Source of the DNA: Bacteroidota bacterium
GTDB taxonomy: Bacteria; Bacteroidota; Kryptoniia; Kryptoniales; JAKASW01
Length of the DNA stretch: 7,527 bases
NCBI GenBank assembly: GCA_021785235.1
Contig: JAJYGB010000251.1
Location: 1 to 7,527 of the forward strand
Direction of reading: 5' to 3'
A program made the position numbers and the translations under genes. The notes below the pieces were generated by a model. The model was given only the letters and a program-made list of their open reading frames with translations. It did no database searches and was not told where the DNA came from. Positions 1 to 5,697 of the stretch are shown one piece after another. The stretch's first letter is position 1. The number at the start of each line of letters is the position of its first letter.

Positions 1-1
1 C

Positions 2-160
2 GCGGTGCAGTCCGGGAAGGGGCAGGTCGGATTCATAATCAACTCGACTAAGGTGGAGCAGGTAAAGGAAGTAGCCGACGCGGGCGCGGTCATGCCGCAG
101 AAGTCGACGTACTTCTATCCGAAGCTATTGTCGGGATTGCTGCTCAGCGGGCTGGAGTAG
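2..160 (+). CDS. DUF1015 family protein, C-terminal fragment
   Basis: This is an open frame running in from the left edge and ending at TAG 158-160, which gives the last 52 residues. The segment reads [20 protein letters not shown], then the block [16 protein letters not shown], then a short hydrophobic end. From memory, that [16 protein letters not shown] block close to the C-terminus is the hallmark of the DUF1015 (PF06245) family, conserved soluble proteins of about 400 residues with no firmly assigned activity. In some Bacteroidota the family lies near serine-biosynthesis genes, but no such neighbour is visible here. The start and most of the protein lie outside the window. The stop is followed after 10 nt by a strong hairpin. 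The family call is confident; the function is unknown. Confidence 0.82.
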   Translation, partial: AVQSGKGQVGFIINSTKVEQVKEVADAGAVMPQKSTYFYPKLLSGLLLSGLE

Positions 161-170
161 GTTCGGCCAC

Positions 171-202
171 ACCTTGCGAAGGTCCAAAAACCTTCGCAAG
201 GT
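171..202. terminator. Perfect 12-bp hairpin between convergent genes, probable bidirectional terminator
   Basis: The arms ACCTTGCGAAGG (171-182) and CCTTCGCAAGGT (191-202) are exact reverse complements with an 8-nt loop that is A-rich on the plus strand. The hairpin lies 10 nt after the DUF1015-family stop and 8 nt after the stop of the minus-strand gene. It is therefore placed to end both transcripts. Neither side has a run of T after the stem, so it is not a canonical intrinsic terminator. It could instead act as a 3'-end stabiliser. A weaker second stem (204-209 with 215-220, one wobble pair) follows and runs into the minus-strand gene end. Confidence 0.6.
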
Positions 203-210
203 TGGTGGGT

Positions 211-1446
211 CTACCTCACCACCAGGTTCAAATCCTCGAACGGCTTACCATCATAAATCCCGCCGTAAGCTCTGCTGTAATCGTACTGCACGTCGAGATG
301 GTCGAGCAGGAACTTGGCGACGGGGGCGTTCGGGTCCAGCCACTTGAAGAAGACGAGGCATTTCGCGAGACCGTCGAGACGCAGTCCCCAGCCGAAGGTA
401 GAGTATGTCGTCTGACCGGCATCCGTTATCGCGCCTGCTCGGATGTAGATGAATTCGCCGAGCCCGATCTGACCGCCTTTACGCACACCGACGGTTTGAC
501 TCCCCTTACCTATAGCGAGATTTTGCCAGACACCGAAATGTCCAAAGCCTTTCTGGTAGCGCGAGACATAGTCCCAAACCGTGTCAGCCCCGTACATGGT
601 GCCGACAGTTGAATCTGTGTAGAAGGGTGAGGCTCCGGCCTGGTTAGACCAGGAAACGGAGAGCCATTCCCAGGACTGACCGGTGATACTGGTTCTCAGT
701 CCTGCGTCGAGACTCCATCCCAGATCTGCTTCTGTCGGAAGGTACTCACTTTCAAATTCGTACTTGCCGAGGTTCCTCATCGTATATCCAAGTGTGAAAT
801 TGTAGACCGGTTCCACTCCATTACTTCTCGCGGCCCAATCCCTCGTGGATCCATTAATCAGTGCGCTTACAGGCACCTGAACAATTGCGCCGACATCCTC
901 CCCGGTTTGTTTCACAAAGAAGTTGGGGTTTGGGGAGTTGATCCATTTCAGCGTGTAACCAATCCCAATCCTGAGGAAATCCTCCAGTCCTATTCCGAAT
1001 GAAAGGCCGTTTGATGCTCCGGTCATTTGGCTAGGCCATTGCGCTCCGCCCAGGATAAATTCAGAATTGTAAAGGAGATGTGAGTATCCTACTCCTACGC
1101 CCACTTGAACAGGCAACTCAGCCCAAAGACTATTCAAGATGAATCCTGCATTGGCTCCAGTTGCATAAAGGGACGCGGCGTTACCGTAGTAGGGCGGGCC
1201 GAGCGAATTATGTAGATCCGTGCTGGCATTCAGCATTCCATTCAAGCTGAATATACCGAGCTGTGCGGGGTTAGCAATTGTCGCCGTCGCGTTGTCGGAA
1301 ACGAAAGCCGTACCGACACCGCCCATGCCGAGCGCTTGGGCTGAGACTGGATAGTTCAGAAACGGAACCGAACCGAAATACTGCGCATATGTCTGTCCTG
1401 TCGATAAAAGGATCAGGATCGCTATTATTTGAATTGTGCTTCTCAT
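211..1446 (-). CDS. PorV/PorQ-like outer-membrane beta-barrel protein, paralogue 1
   Basis: This is a predicted 411-residue outer-membrane protein. I chose the ATG at 1446 because AAGGAA lies 7 nt upstream (1454-1459) and the protein then begins with a normal signal peptide: MRS, a hydrophobic run IIAILILL, and a probable cleavage at TYA|Q near residue 21. A longer in-frame start at 1497 would add 17 residues ahead of the signal and has no ribosome binding site. Residues 35-65 carry the block GMGG (40-43) followed by NPAQLGIF (59-66), the pattern of PorV/PorQ/FadL-type barrels. The rest alternates short aromatic or polar strands with Gly/Asn turns, as in beta-barrels. The end reads LDHLDVQYDYS, then NLVVR. 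Its closest visible relatives are the two genes upstream, from which it is clearly diverged. The substrate is unknown. It could be a small-molecule channel or a type IX secretion-related factor, but no secretion genes are in view. Confidence 0.78.
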   Translation of the reverse strand: MRSTIQIIAILILLSTGQTYAQYFGSVPFLNYPVSAQALGMGGVGTAFVSDNATATIANPAQLGIFSLNGMLNASTDLHNSLGPPYYGNAASLYATGANAGFILNSLWAELPVQVGVGVGYSHLLYNSEFILGGAQWPSQMTGASNGLSFGIGLEDFLRIGIGYTLKWINSPNPNFFVKQTGEDVGAIVQVPVSALINGSTRDWAARSNGVEPVYNFTLGYTMRNLGKYEFESEYLPTEADLGWSLDAGLRTSITGQSWEWLSVSWSNQAGASPFYTDSTVGTMYGADTVWDYVSRYQKGFGHFGVWQNLAIGKGSQTVGVRKGGQIGLGEFIYIRAGAITDAGQTTYSTFGWGLRLDGLAKCLVFFKWLDPNAPVAKFLLDHLDVQYDYSRAYGGIYDGKPFEDLNLVVR

Positions 1447-1453
1447 TTTTCCA

Positions 1454-1459
1454 TTCCTT
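1454..1459 (-). promoter_or_regulatory. Ribosome binding site that sets the start of paralogue 1
   Basis: On the minus strand AAGGAA is followed by 7 nt (TGGAAAA) and ATG at 1446. This is the best Shine-Dalgarno match in the left half of the window. It favours the 1446 start over the upstream ATG at 1497. A TATAAG hexamer overlaps it immediately upstream, but no convincing -35 is paired with that. Confidence 0.6.
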
Positions 1460-1501
1460 ATAAAGTGCAAAAGTCTCGTTCTGGTTGATCTCCCCACTTA
1501 A

Positions 1502-1661
1502 CCGGTCATTGCGAGGAGTCCGACTCGCAATGCGAGGCGGGCGACGTGGCAATCATCGACATGAAACCTCCGATTGAGGTAGCAGATCCTTACAGTAATC
1601 TACAAAGAAGGGGATTGCCACGTCCGTCCCTACTACGTAGGGACGGGCTCGCAATGACAGG
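1502..1661. repeat. Palindromic MITE/REP-like intergenic element
   Basis: This element of about 155-160 bp is built from nested inverted repeats. The outer arms GTCATTGCGAG (1505-1515) and CTCGCAATGAC (1648-1658) match perfectly over 11 bp, and beyond one mismatch two more pairs fit. The inner arms GACGTGGCAATC (1543-1554) and GATTGCCACGTC (1613-1624) match perfectly over 12 bp. Each half also has its own small hairpin: CATTGCGAG (1507-1515) with CTCGCAATG (1524-1532) on the left, and CCGTCCCTAC (1624-1633) with GTAGGGACGG (1637-1646) on the right. The centre, 1555-1612, is unpaired and has no coding potential. From memory, the motifs TCATTGCGAG and GCGACGTGGCAATC recur in palindromic dispersed repeats of many bacterial genomes. 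It carries no transposase, so it would be a non-autonomous element. It lies between paralogues 2 and 1. No clear target-site duplication is visible. Confidence 0.75.
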
Positions 1662-1664
1662 AGT

Positions 1665-1683
1665 CTTGTGGGTCGGTCACAAG
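1665..1683 (-). terminator. Short hairpin just after paralogue 2, possible weak terminator
   Basis: CTTGTG (1665-1670) and CACAAG (1678-1683) form a perfect 6-bp stem with a 7-nt loop, 11 nt downstream of the stop of the minus-strand gene ending at 1695. No T-run follows on the minus strand. If it works, it or the adjacent palindromic element would separate transcription of paralogue 1 from the two upstream paralogues. It is short enough to be chance. Confidence 0.25.
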
Positions 1684-1694
1684 GTTGCCACACT

Positions 1695-2993
1695 TTACCT
1701 AACCACCAGGTTCAACGATTGAAAATTCGTTCCTGTCGCATATGAGTCTCCTGTGTACTCGCTGTAGTCGTACTGTAAATCGAGGTGGTCGACTATGAAC
1801 GAGTAAATCCCGGGTCGATCGATGTCAACCAGATCGTAAGCTGCCAGAATTTTGACGAGGCCGTCGAGCCTGAGACCGAAACCGAGTGTGGAGTAGTCGG
1901 GGCCGGATTCTCCGGTAAATGAGCCTCCTCTGAGATATAGAAATTCCGCAAGCTGTAGCTGCCAGCCTCTTCGAAGCTCGACGTTCCCGTTGGTCCTGCC
2001 GAAGATAAGATTGTCGATCGGGTCGATATCGCCGAGACCGCTCGTGTACGAGACAACGTTTGTGTAGAGCGTATCCCCACCCTGAAGCGGAGTTGGCGTG
2101 CTGGAAACTGAGACAAGGTTGTCTTGAGCTTCTCTCGCCCAAGTGAACGAAATTAAAGTCCAGACTCTTCCGTGTACCTCCGACTTCAATCCGAAAACCG
2201 CACTCAATCCAAGTGTCGCCTCGCGAGAGAAAGGCTGAGTCTGGGACGGATCCAGGTAATAGATCCCGTCCCCGATGTTTCTTCTTGTATAAGCAAACGA
2301 AAGATCGACGATAGGAAATATGTTCCGGCCAAACTTGATATTGTGGTGCTGCAATCTGGAAAGGATGGCCATAGAAGGTATCTCTAAAAGTATTCCGTAG
2401 TCATGCGCAACGGCTTTACCCCGCCCGGTAGGAACCTCCCCTGCTGGATAGAACGGCGCCAAGGTCGAATTTATCCATTTCAAATTGTATCCGATGCCGA
2501 ACCGAACCCAATATTCGGTCCCAAGAGAGATCGTGAGATTTTGTAATGTTTGCGAAGCATTCCAGGTTGAGATGACCTGTGGACCGTTAATCCATTGCAC
2601 CTCGAATTGTGCGAGTGTTAGCTGTATCCGGGAATATCCCAATCCAAAACTGACCGGTATCGGAGTCTTAAGGTACTTTTCCAGATTCACCCCCGCATTG
2701 ACGCCGGCGGCGTGAAGTGAATTACCGGTCCCTGAGCCCGGGAGTAACGCCGTATTCGTAATGAATGTGCTCGCATTGAAATAGTTGGCGAGGCTGAATA
2801 TTCCCAGCTGAGCCGGATTTGCCGCGCTCGCCAACGCGTTTTCCGAAATGATTGACGCTGAAATACCACCCGTCCCGTTGGCTTCCGCTGAAACGGGCGT
2901 GGTCATTACAGGAGCCGGATTGAATGACTGAGACGATGCTGTACCGGTGAGTGATATATTCACCAACAGACACGTGACCAGAAGTTTCTTCAT
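1695..2993 (-). CDS. PorV/PorQ-like outer-membrane beta-barrel protein, paralogue 2
   Basis: This is a 432-residue predicted outer-membrane barrel. The start MKKLLVTCLLVNISLTG is a classic signal peptide with cleavage likely around residues 19-22 (TAS/SQ). Cys8 lies inside the hydrophobic core and is not in a lipobox. A weak AGAAGAG lies 4 nt before the ATG. Residues 33-66 carry PVSAEANGTGG, then NPAQLGIF at 59-66. A mid-to-late stretch, DNLIFGRTNG then GWQLQLAEFLYLRGGS, is shared almost residue for residue with paralogue 3 and loosely with paralogue 1, as is the motif ISFTWAREA. The end is DHLDLQYDYS, then SLNLVVR. The start lies 30 bp downstream of the stop of paralogue 3, so the two are almost certainly one transcript. 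The family call rests on signal peptide, motif and strand pattern. The cargo or ligand is unknown. Confidence 0.78.
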   Translation of the reverse strand: MKKLLVTCLLVNISLTGTASSQSFNPAPVMTTPVSAEANGTGGISASIISENALASAANPAQLGIFSLANYFNASTFITNTALLPGSGTGNSLHAAGVNAGVNLEKYLKTPIPVSFGLGYSRIQLTLAQFEVQWINGPQVISTWNASQTLQNLTISLGTEYWVRFGIGYNLKWINSTLAPFYPAGEVPTGRGKAVAHDYGILLEIPSMAILSRLQHHNIKFGRNIFPIVDLSFAYTRRNIGDGIYYLDPSQTQPFSREATLGLSAVFGLKSEVHGRVWTLISFTWAREAQDNLVSVSSTPTPLQGGDTLYTNVVSYTSGLGDIDPIDNLIFGRTNGNVELRRGWQLQLAEFLYLRGGSFTGESGPDYSTLGFGLRLDGLVKILAAYDLVDIDRPGIYSFIVDHLDLQYDYSEYTGDSYATGTNFQSLNLVVR

Positions 2994-3023
2994 TTTGCTC
3001 TTCTAATGCGGATCAAAGCCAAC

Positions 3024-4328
3024 TTACTTAAGTACCATATTTATCGAACTGAACTTCGTGCCGTTCAAGAGAGAATTATTCGTGCTCGTGTAAGCACAGG
3101 TGCTGTACTGAAGGTCTACATGATTGATGAGATATGCTCCCCACCCGCGGTGAGGATTCCATATTCCGAGCGAAGCAACGAGCTTGAGAAAACCATTGAG
3201 CTTGATGCTTTCTCCGTGGGTCTGGTAGAGCAATCCACCCACATCGGTGTTCGAGCCCCCCCGGAAATAGAGGCACTCGGCAATCTGGATCTGCCACCCC
3301 TTCTGAAGAGCGATCTCGCCGTTAGTTCGTCCGAGAACCAGGTTGTCGACGGGGCGAATGCTCCCGAGCCCGCCTTTGTAAGAATAAACATTAGAGTAAA
3401 GTGTATCACCCGGTGCCTGTTCCGTCGCGATTGTCCTCACCGACACAAGTACGTCTGCGGCTTCTCGCGCCCATGTAAAGCTGAAAAGCTTCCACGGGCG
3501 GTGGTTCACTTCAGACATCAGCCCGACTTCGAAATTCCATCCGAGCACTCCCTGTCTTGGCAGCGGATCGGACTGTGTCTGAATGCCGTAACTGACACCG
3601 CCGCCTACATTTCTTTCTGCGTAACCGAAAGTCAAATTGAAGAGAGGCGAAACTTTGTCGCTGAACGTAACCGGCGCCCTTTTGAAATGTGAAACTATGT
3701 CGACCACGGGGACCTGCAATATCGCGCCGAAATCATACGCGGGAACCTTTGCAACACCCAGACCAACTTCCTGCTCAGTCCCGAATGGCGCGAGCTCCGA
3801 ATCGATCCATTTGTAACTGTAGCCGAGTCCGAGCTTCACCACATAATCGATGCCGACCCCGAGGCTGAGCAAATCCGCCTTCTCATATGCGTGCCACCGG
3901 CTGACGACTGTCGGGCTATTCGCGAGAGTCCTGTTGAAAATACCGAGATCGAAATAAACCTGCGAGAATCCGATGCAGACGCTGATAGGTGCGGGCAGAT
4001 TCAAGTATCTGTTAAGCTTCAGCCCCGCGCTCAATGCTGCCACGTCGAGGCTCAGTCCGCTGGTAAAACTCGGCAGCCAATCGGTCTTCGGCGAATATGT
4101 GGTCAGGCTGAGAGAATTATTCAAGCCGAATATTCCGAGCTGGGCGGGATTGGAGAGGTTTGAGATCGCGTCGTCCGTAATCAGCGATGCCGCGACTCCT
4201 CCCATGCCATTGCCTTGAACCGAAGTCGGTATCATTAAAAATGGCACCGCAGTTTCGAACTGTCCGTAACTCACCGTTGAAGTGAGGAAAAGAACTGCTG
4301 AGATGATTAGCCCTAATTTCCTGTCCAT
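3024..4328 (-). CDS. PorV/PorQ-like outer-membrane beta-barrel protein, paralogue 3 (first gene of the array)
   Basis: This is a 434-residue predicted outer-membrane barrel and the promoter-proximal gene of the array. A signal peptide (MDRK, a hydrophobic segment at about 5-18, cleavage near SYG|Q at 22) is followed by VPFLMIPTSVQGNGMGG and NPAQLGIF at about residues 60-67. GGGAG lies 4 nt before the ATG. Shared blocks with paralogue 2 are FSFTWAREAADVLVSV, DNLVLGRTNG, GWQIQIAE and LYFRGGS near the C-terminal third. It therefore looks closer to paralogue 2 than to paralogue 1. The tail diverges slightly (NHVDLQYS, then SINMVLK). The leader is short, about 24 nt from the predicted -10-derived start site. 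Outer-membrane placement is inferred from signal peptide and family. A transport or secretion role cannot be told from sequence alone. Confidence 0.78.
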   Translation of the reverse strand: MDRKLGLIISAVLFLTSTVSYGQFETAVPFLMIPTSVQGNGMGGVAASLITDDAISNLSNPAQLGIFGLNNSLSLTTYSPKTDWLPSFTSGLSLDVAALSAGLKLNRYLNLPAPISVCIGFSQVYFDLGIFNRTLANSPTVVSRWHAYEKADLLSLGVGIDYVVKLGLGYSYKWIDSELAPFGTEQEVGLGVAKVPAYDFGAILQVPVVDIVSHFKRAPVTFSDKVSPLFNLTFGYAERNVGGGVSYGIQTQSDPLPRQGVLGWNFEVGLMSEVNHRPWKLFSFTWAREAADVLVSVRTIATEQAPGDTLYSNVYSYKGGLGSIRPVDNLVLGRTNGEIALQKGWQIQIAECLYFRGGSNTDVGGLLYQTHGESIKLNGFLKLVASLGIWNPHRGWGAYLINHVDLQYSTCAYTSTNNSLLNGTKFSSINMVLK

Positions 4329-4357
4329 CCCGCTCCCTATCGATTTTTATCCTTGTG

Positions 4358-4376
4358 GAACTTAGAGCCTAAGTTC
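4358..4376. promoter_or_regulatory. 19-bp dyad overlapping the -10, candidate operator
   Basis: GAACTTAG (4358-4365), spacer AGC, and CTAAGTTC (4369-4376) form a perfect 8+3+8 inverted repeat. The left arm contains the predicted -10 hexamer of the leftward promoter. A dimeric regulator bound here would block that promoter. The alternative is a small hairpin, but a 3-nt loop and a position upstream of the expected transcript start make a DNA-binding site more likely. No regulator gene is in the window. Confidence 0.4.
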
Positions 4377-4387
4377 AGTCGTGTCAA
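4359..4387 (-). promoter_or_regulatory. Sigma70-like promoter for the outer-membrane protein array
   Basis: Read on the minus strand, a perfect -35 hexamer TTGACA (plus-strand 4382-4387) is followed by exactly 17 nt and TAAGTT (4359-4364), which matches the -10 consensus at positions 1, 2 and 6. The same stretch also partly fits the Bacteroidota pattern: TTG, about 20 nt, then TA-nn-TT. Transcription would begin near 4352, leaving a leader of about 24 nt that includes GGGAG and the ATG at 4328. It should drive paralogues 3 and 2, and perhaps paralogue 1. Confidence 0.5.
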
Positions 4388-4440
4388 TGCCTGACCGGGT
4401 ACCTTCAAAACGTATCGGCCGCGAATCAGCGCCCTTTGCA

Positions 4441-4516
4441 GCATTTACCTGCACTTACCTCGGAATCTGGCTTGTATTGCCGGCTTTTCATGTCGAAATA
4501 ATTGGTCGGCATTGGT
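4441..4516 (+). repeat. Two 10-bp-phased direct repeats upstream of murB
   Basis: GCATTTACCT (4441-4450) is followed directly by GCACTTACCT (4451-4460), nine of ten bases identical. Closer to the gene, ATTGGT occurs at 4501-4506 and again at 4511-4516, also 10 bp apart. Same-face spacing of this kind can mark protein binding sites. A poor promoter candidate (TTGTAT at 4472-4477, AATAAT at 4497-4502, 19-bp spacer) lies between them and could serve murB. These are short and may be chance. Confidence 0.25.
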
Positions 4517-4529
4517 TATCTTGTAATGG

Positions 4530-5615
4530 ATGAGAGTAACACCCGATAAGCTGGCTGAATTCAGGGCGGAGATGCCACTGGCCGAATTCACCACAATTCA
4601 CCTGGGAGGCAGCGCGAAGTATTTCATCATTTGCCGCACTCTTGATGAGATACTTTCCGCCGTTAGCTTCTTCCAGACTACAGGGATTCCCGTTCTTATA
4701 CTGGGCGGGGGAAGCAACATAGTCTTCCCGGATCACGGTTTCCGCGGCCTTGTGCTGAAGGTCGATTTAAGGGGACTCCGTTTCAGTGAAGATGGGGATT
4801 CCTCAATCGTCACCGCCAAAGCGGGCGAAACATGGGACGACGTGGTGAAACTCTCAGTCGAGAAAGATCTTGCAGGCATAGAATGTCTCTCCGGAATTCC
4901 CGGTTCGGTCGGCGCGACTCCGATTCAGAACGTCGGCGCATATGGGCAGGAGGTAAAGGACACGCTCGTCTCGGTGAAAGCTCTAGACAGGAGATCTCTT
5001 GAGATTGTCGAGTTCAGTGCCGCCGAATGCCGCTTTGGCTACCGACGGAGCAGGTTCAAATTCGAAGACAGGAACCGCTTCGTGATAGTGGAGGTCAGTT
5101 ACAAGCTGGTCCACTCGGGTGAGCCGACATTGAAATACGCCGAGCTGAAGGAATATGTCGAGTCCAGGATGCCGCCGCGCCACGGTGAAACCGCGGGACG
5201 GGGACTGGGCATCGTGAGAGAAGCCGTACTGGAACTTCGGAGGAAGAAGTCGATGGTCATAGACCCGGCGGACCCCAATTCCCGTTCAGTCGGTTCGTTC
5301 TTCGTCAACCCTTTTCTGTCGGACGAACAGCACGACGAATTTCTCGCCAGGTTGAAGCGATACGGGATCGGGCCGGCGCCTTCCTACAAGAGCGCTGACG
5401 GGACCAAGGTTCCGGCCGCCTGGCTTGTGGAACACGCGGGCTTCCGGAAGGGACAACGAAGAGGCGGCGTCGGAATTTCAACCAATCATGCGCTTGCTTT
5501 GGTGAATTATTCCGGGACAACAAAAGAACTGCTTACCCTCGCGTCTGAGATCGAAGATGCGGTTGGGGACAAATTCGGAATCAAACTGGAAAGGGAAGCG
5601 GTTATAGTAGAGTAG
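4530..5615 (+). CDS. murB: UDP-N-acetylmuramate dehydrogenase (UDP-N-acetylenolpyruvoylglucosamine reductase), type I
   Basis: MurB is a cytoplasmic FAD enzyme. It reduces UDP-GlcNAc-enolpyruvate with NADPH to UDP-MurNAc, the second committed step of peptidoglycan precursor synthesis. The 361-residue product shows the N-terminal FAD-binding domain: TTIHLGGSA (21-29), GGGSN (59-63), and SGIPGSVGA then QNVGAYGQE (121-141). It also has the type I insertion with YRRSRFK (171-177, Arg172). By alignment from memory to the E. coli enzyme, substrate Tyr is Y203, Lys is K240, the proton-donor Ser is S256 in GSFFVNP, and the catalytic Glu is E356. The C-terminal domain has VPAAWLVEHAGF and NHALALVN. 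It is slightly longer than the usual 340 or so residues. The in-frame stop TAA at 4524-4526 limits the start to ATG 4530 or later. No good Shine-Dalgarno precedes it, and a second ATG (codon 15) is possible. It lies 79 bp before the helicase on the same strand. Confidence 0.95.
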   Translation: MRVTPDKLAEFRAEMPLAEFTTIHLGGSAKYFIICRTLDEILSAVSFFQTTGIPVLILGGGSNIVFPDHGFRGLVLKVDLRGLRFSEDGDSSIVTAKAGETWDDVVKLSVEKDLAGIECLSGIPGSVGATPIQNVGAYGQEVKDTLVSVKALDRRSLEIVEFSAAECRFGYRRSRFKFEDRNRFVIVEVSYKLVHSGEPTLKYAELKEYVESRMPPRHGETAGRGLGIVREAVLELRRKKSMVIDPADPNSRSVGSFFVNPFLSDEQHDEFLARLKRYGIGPAPSYKSADGTKVPAAWLVEHAGFRKGQRRGGVGISTNHALALVNYSGTTKELLTLASEIEDAVGDKFGIKLEREAVIVE

Positions 5616-5674
5616 CGCGGCCGGGCAGGCTGCCGCTCTCGCCGAGCAAGCGCGAAAATTTAACGTAGTGCAAC

Positions 5675-5697
5675 AAAGGAAATGGTGAAATAAGTTG
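5675..5697 (+). promoter_or_regulatory. Translation start region of the helicase, TTG initiation
   Basis: An in-frame TGA at 5686-5688 rules out any start further upstream, and the next in-frame ATG is about 145 codons in. TTG at 5695 is therefore the likely start. GGTGA (5684-5688) lies 6 nt before it, and a stronger AAAGGA (5675-5680) lies 14 nt before. A three-codon out-of-frame ORF, ATG GTG AAA TAA (5682-5693), ends one nucleotide before the TTG. Initiation might therefore be coupled to it. The basic start MLKNILKKIFG encoded from this TTG looks natural. Confidence 0.5.

Noticed and set aside
202..612. 136-codon open frame on the plus strand
   Set aside because: It is antisense to the C-terminal third of paralogue 1 and begins inside the terminator hairpin. 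No family resemblance is seen.
1447..1497. Seventeen-residue upstream extension of paralogue 1 to ATG 1497
   Set aside because: It would put a basic stretch ahead of a good signal peptide and has no ribosome binding site, while ATG 1446 has AAGGAA at ideal spacing.
1271..1552. Minus-strand open frame across the start of paralogue 1 into the repeat
   Set aside because: It overlaps paralogue 1 in another frame and its N-terminal part is translated palindromic repeat.
3006..3692. 228-codon open frame on the plus strand
   Set aside because: It lies wholly antisense to paralogue 3, which has a signal peptide and family motifs. The product shows no recognisable domain and is Arg/Cys-rich as expected from a shadow frame.
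211..4328. A type IX secretion locus
   Set aside because: Only PorV/PorQ-like barrels are present. No other secretion component or C-terminal sorting-domain cargo is visible, so the assignment would rest on family resemblance alone.
5616..5694. GC-rich inverted repeat after murB (5617-5621 with 5632-5636) as a terminator
   Set aside because: The stem is only 5 bp with no T-run, and the gap is short and codirectional, so co-transcription into the helicase is more likely.
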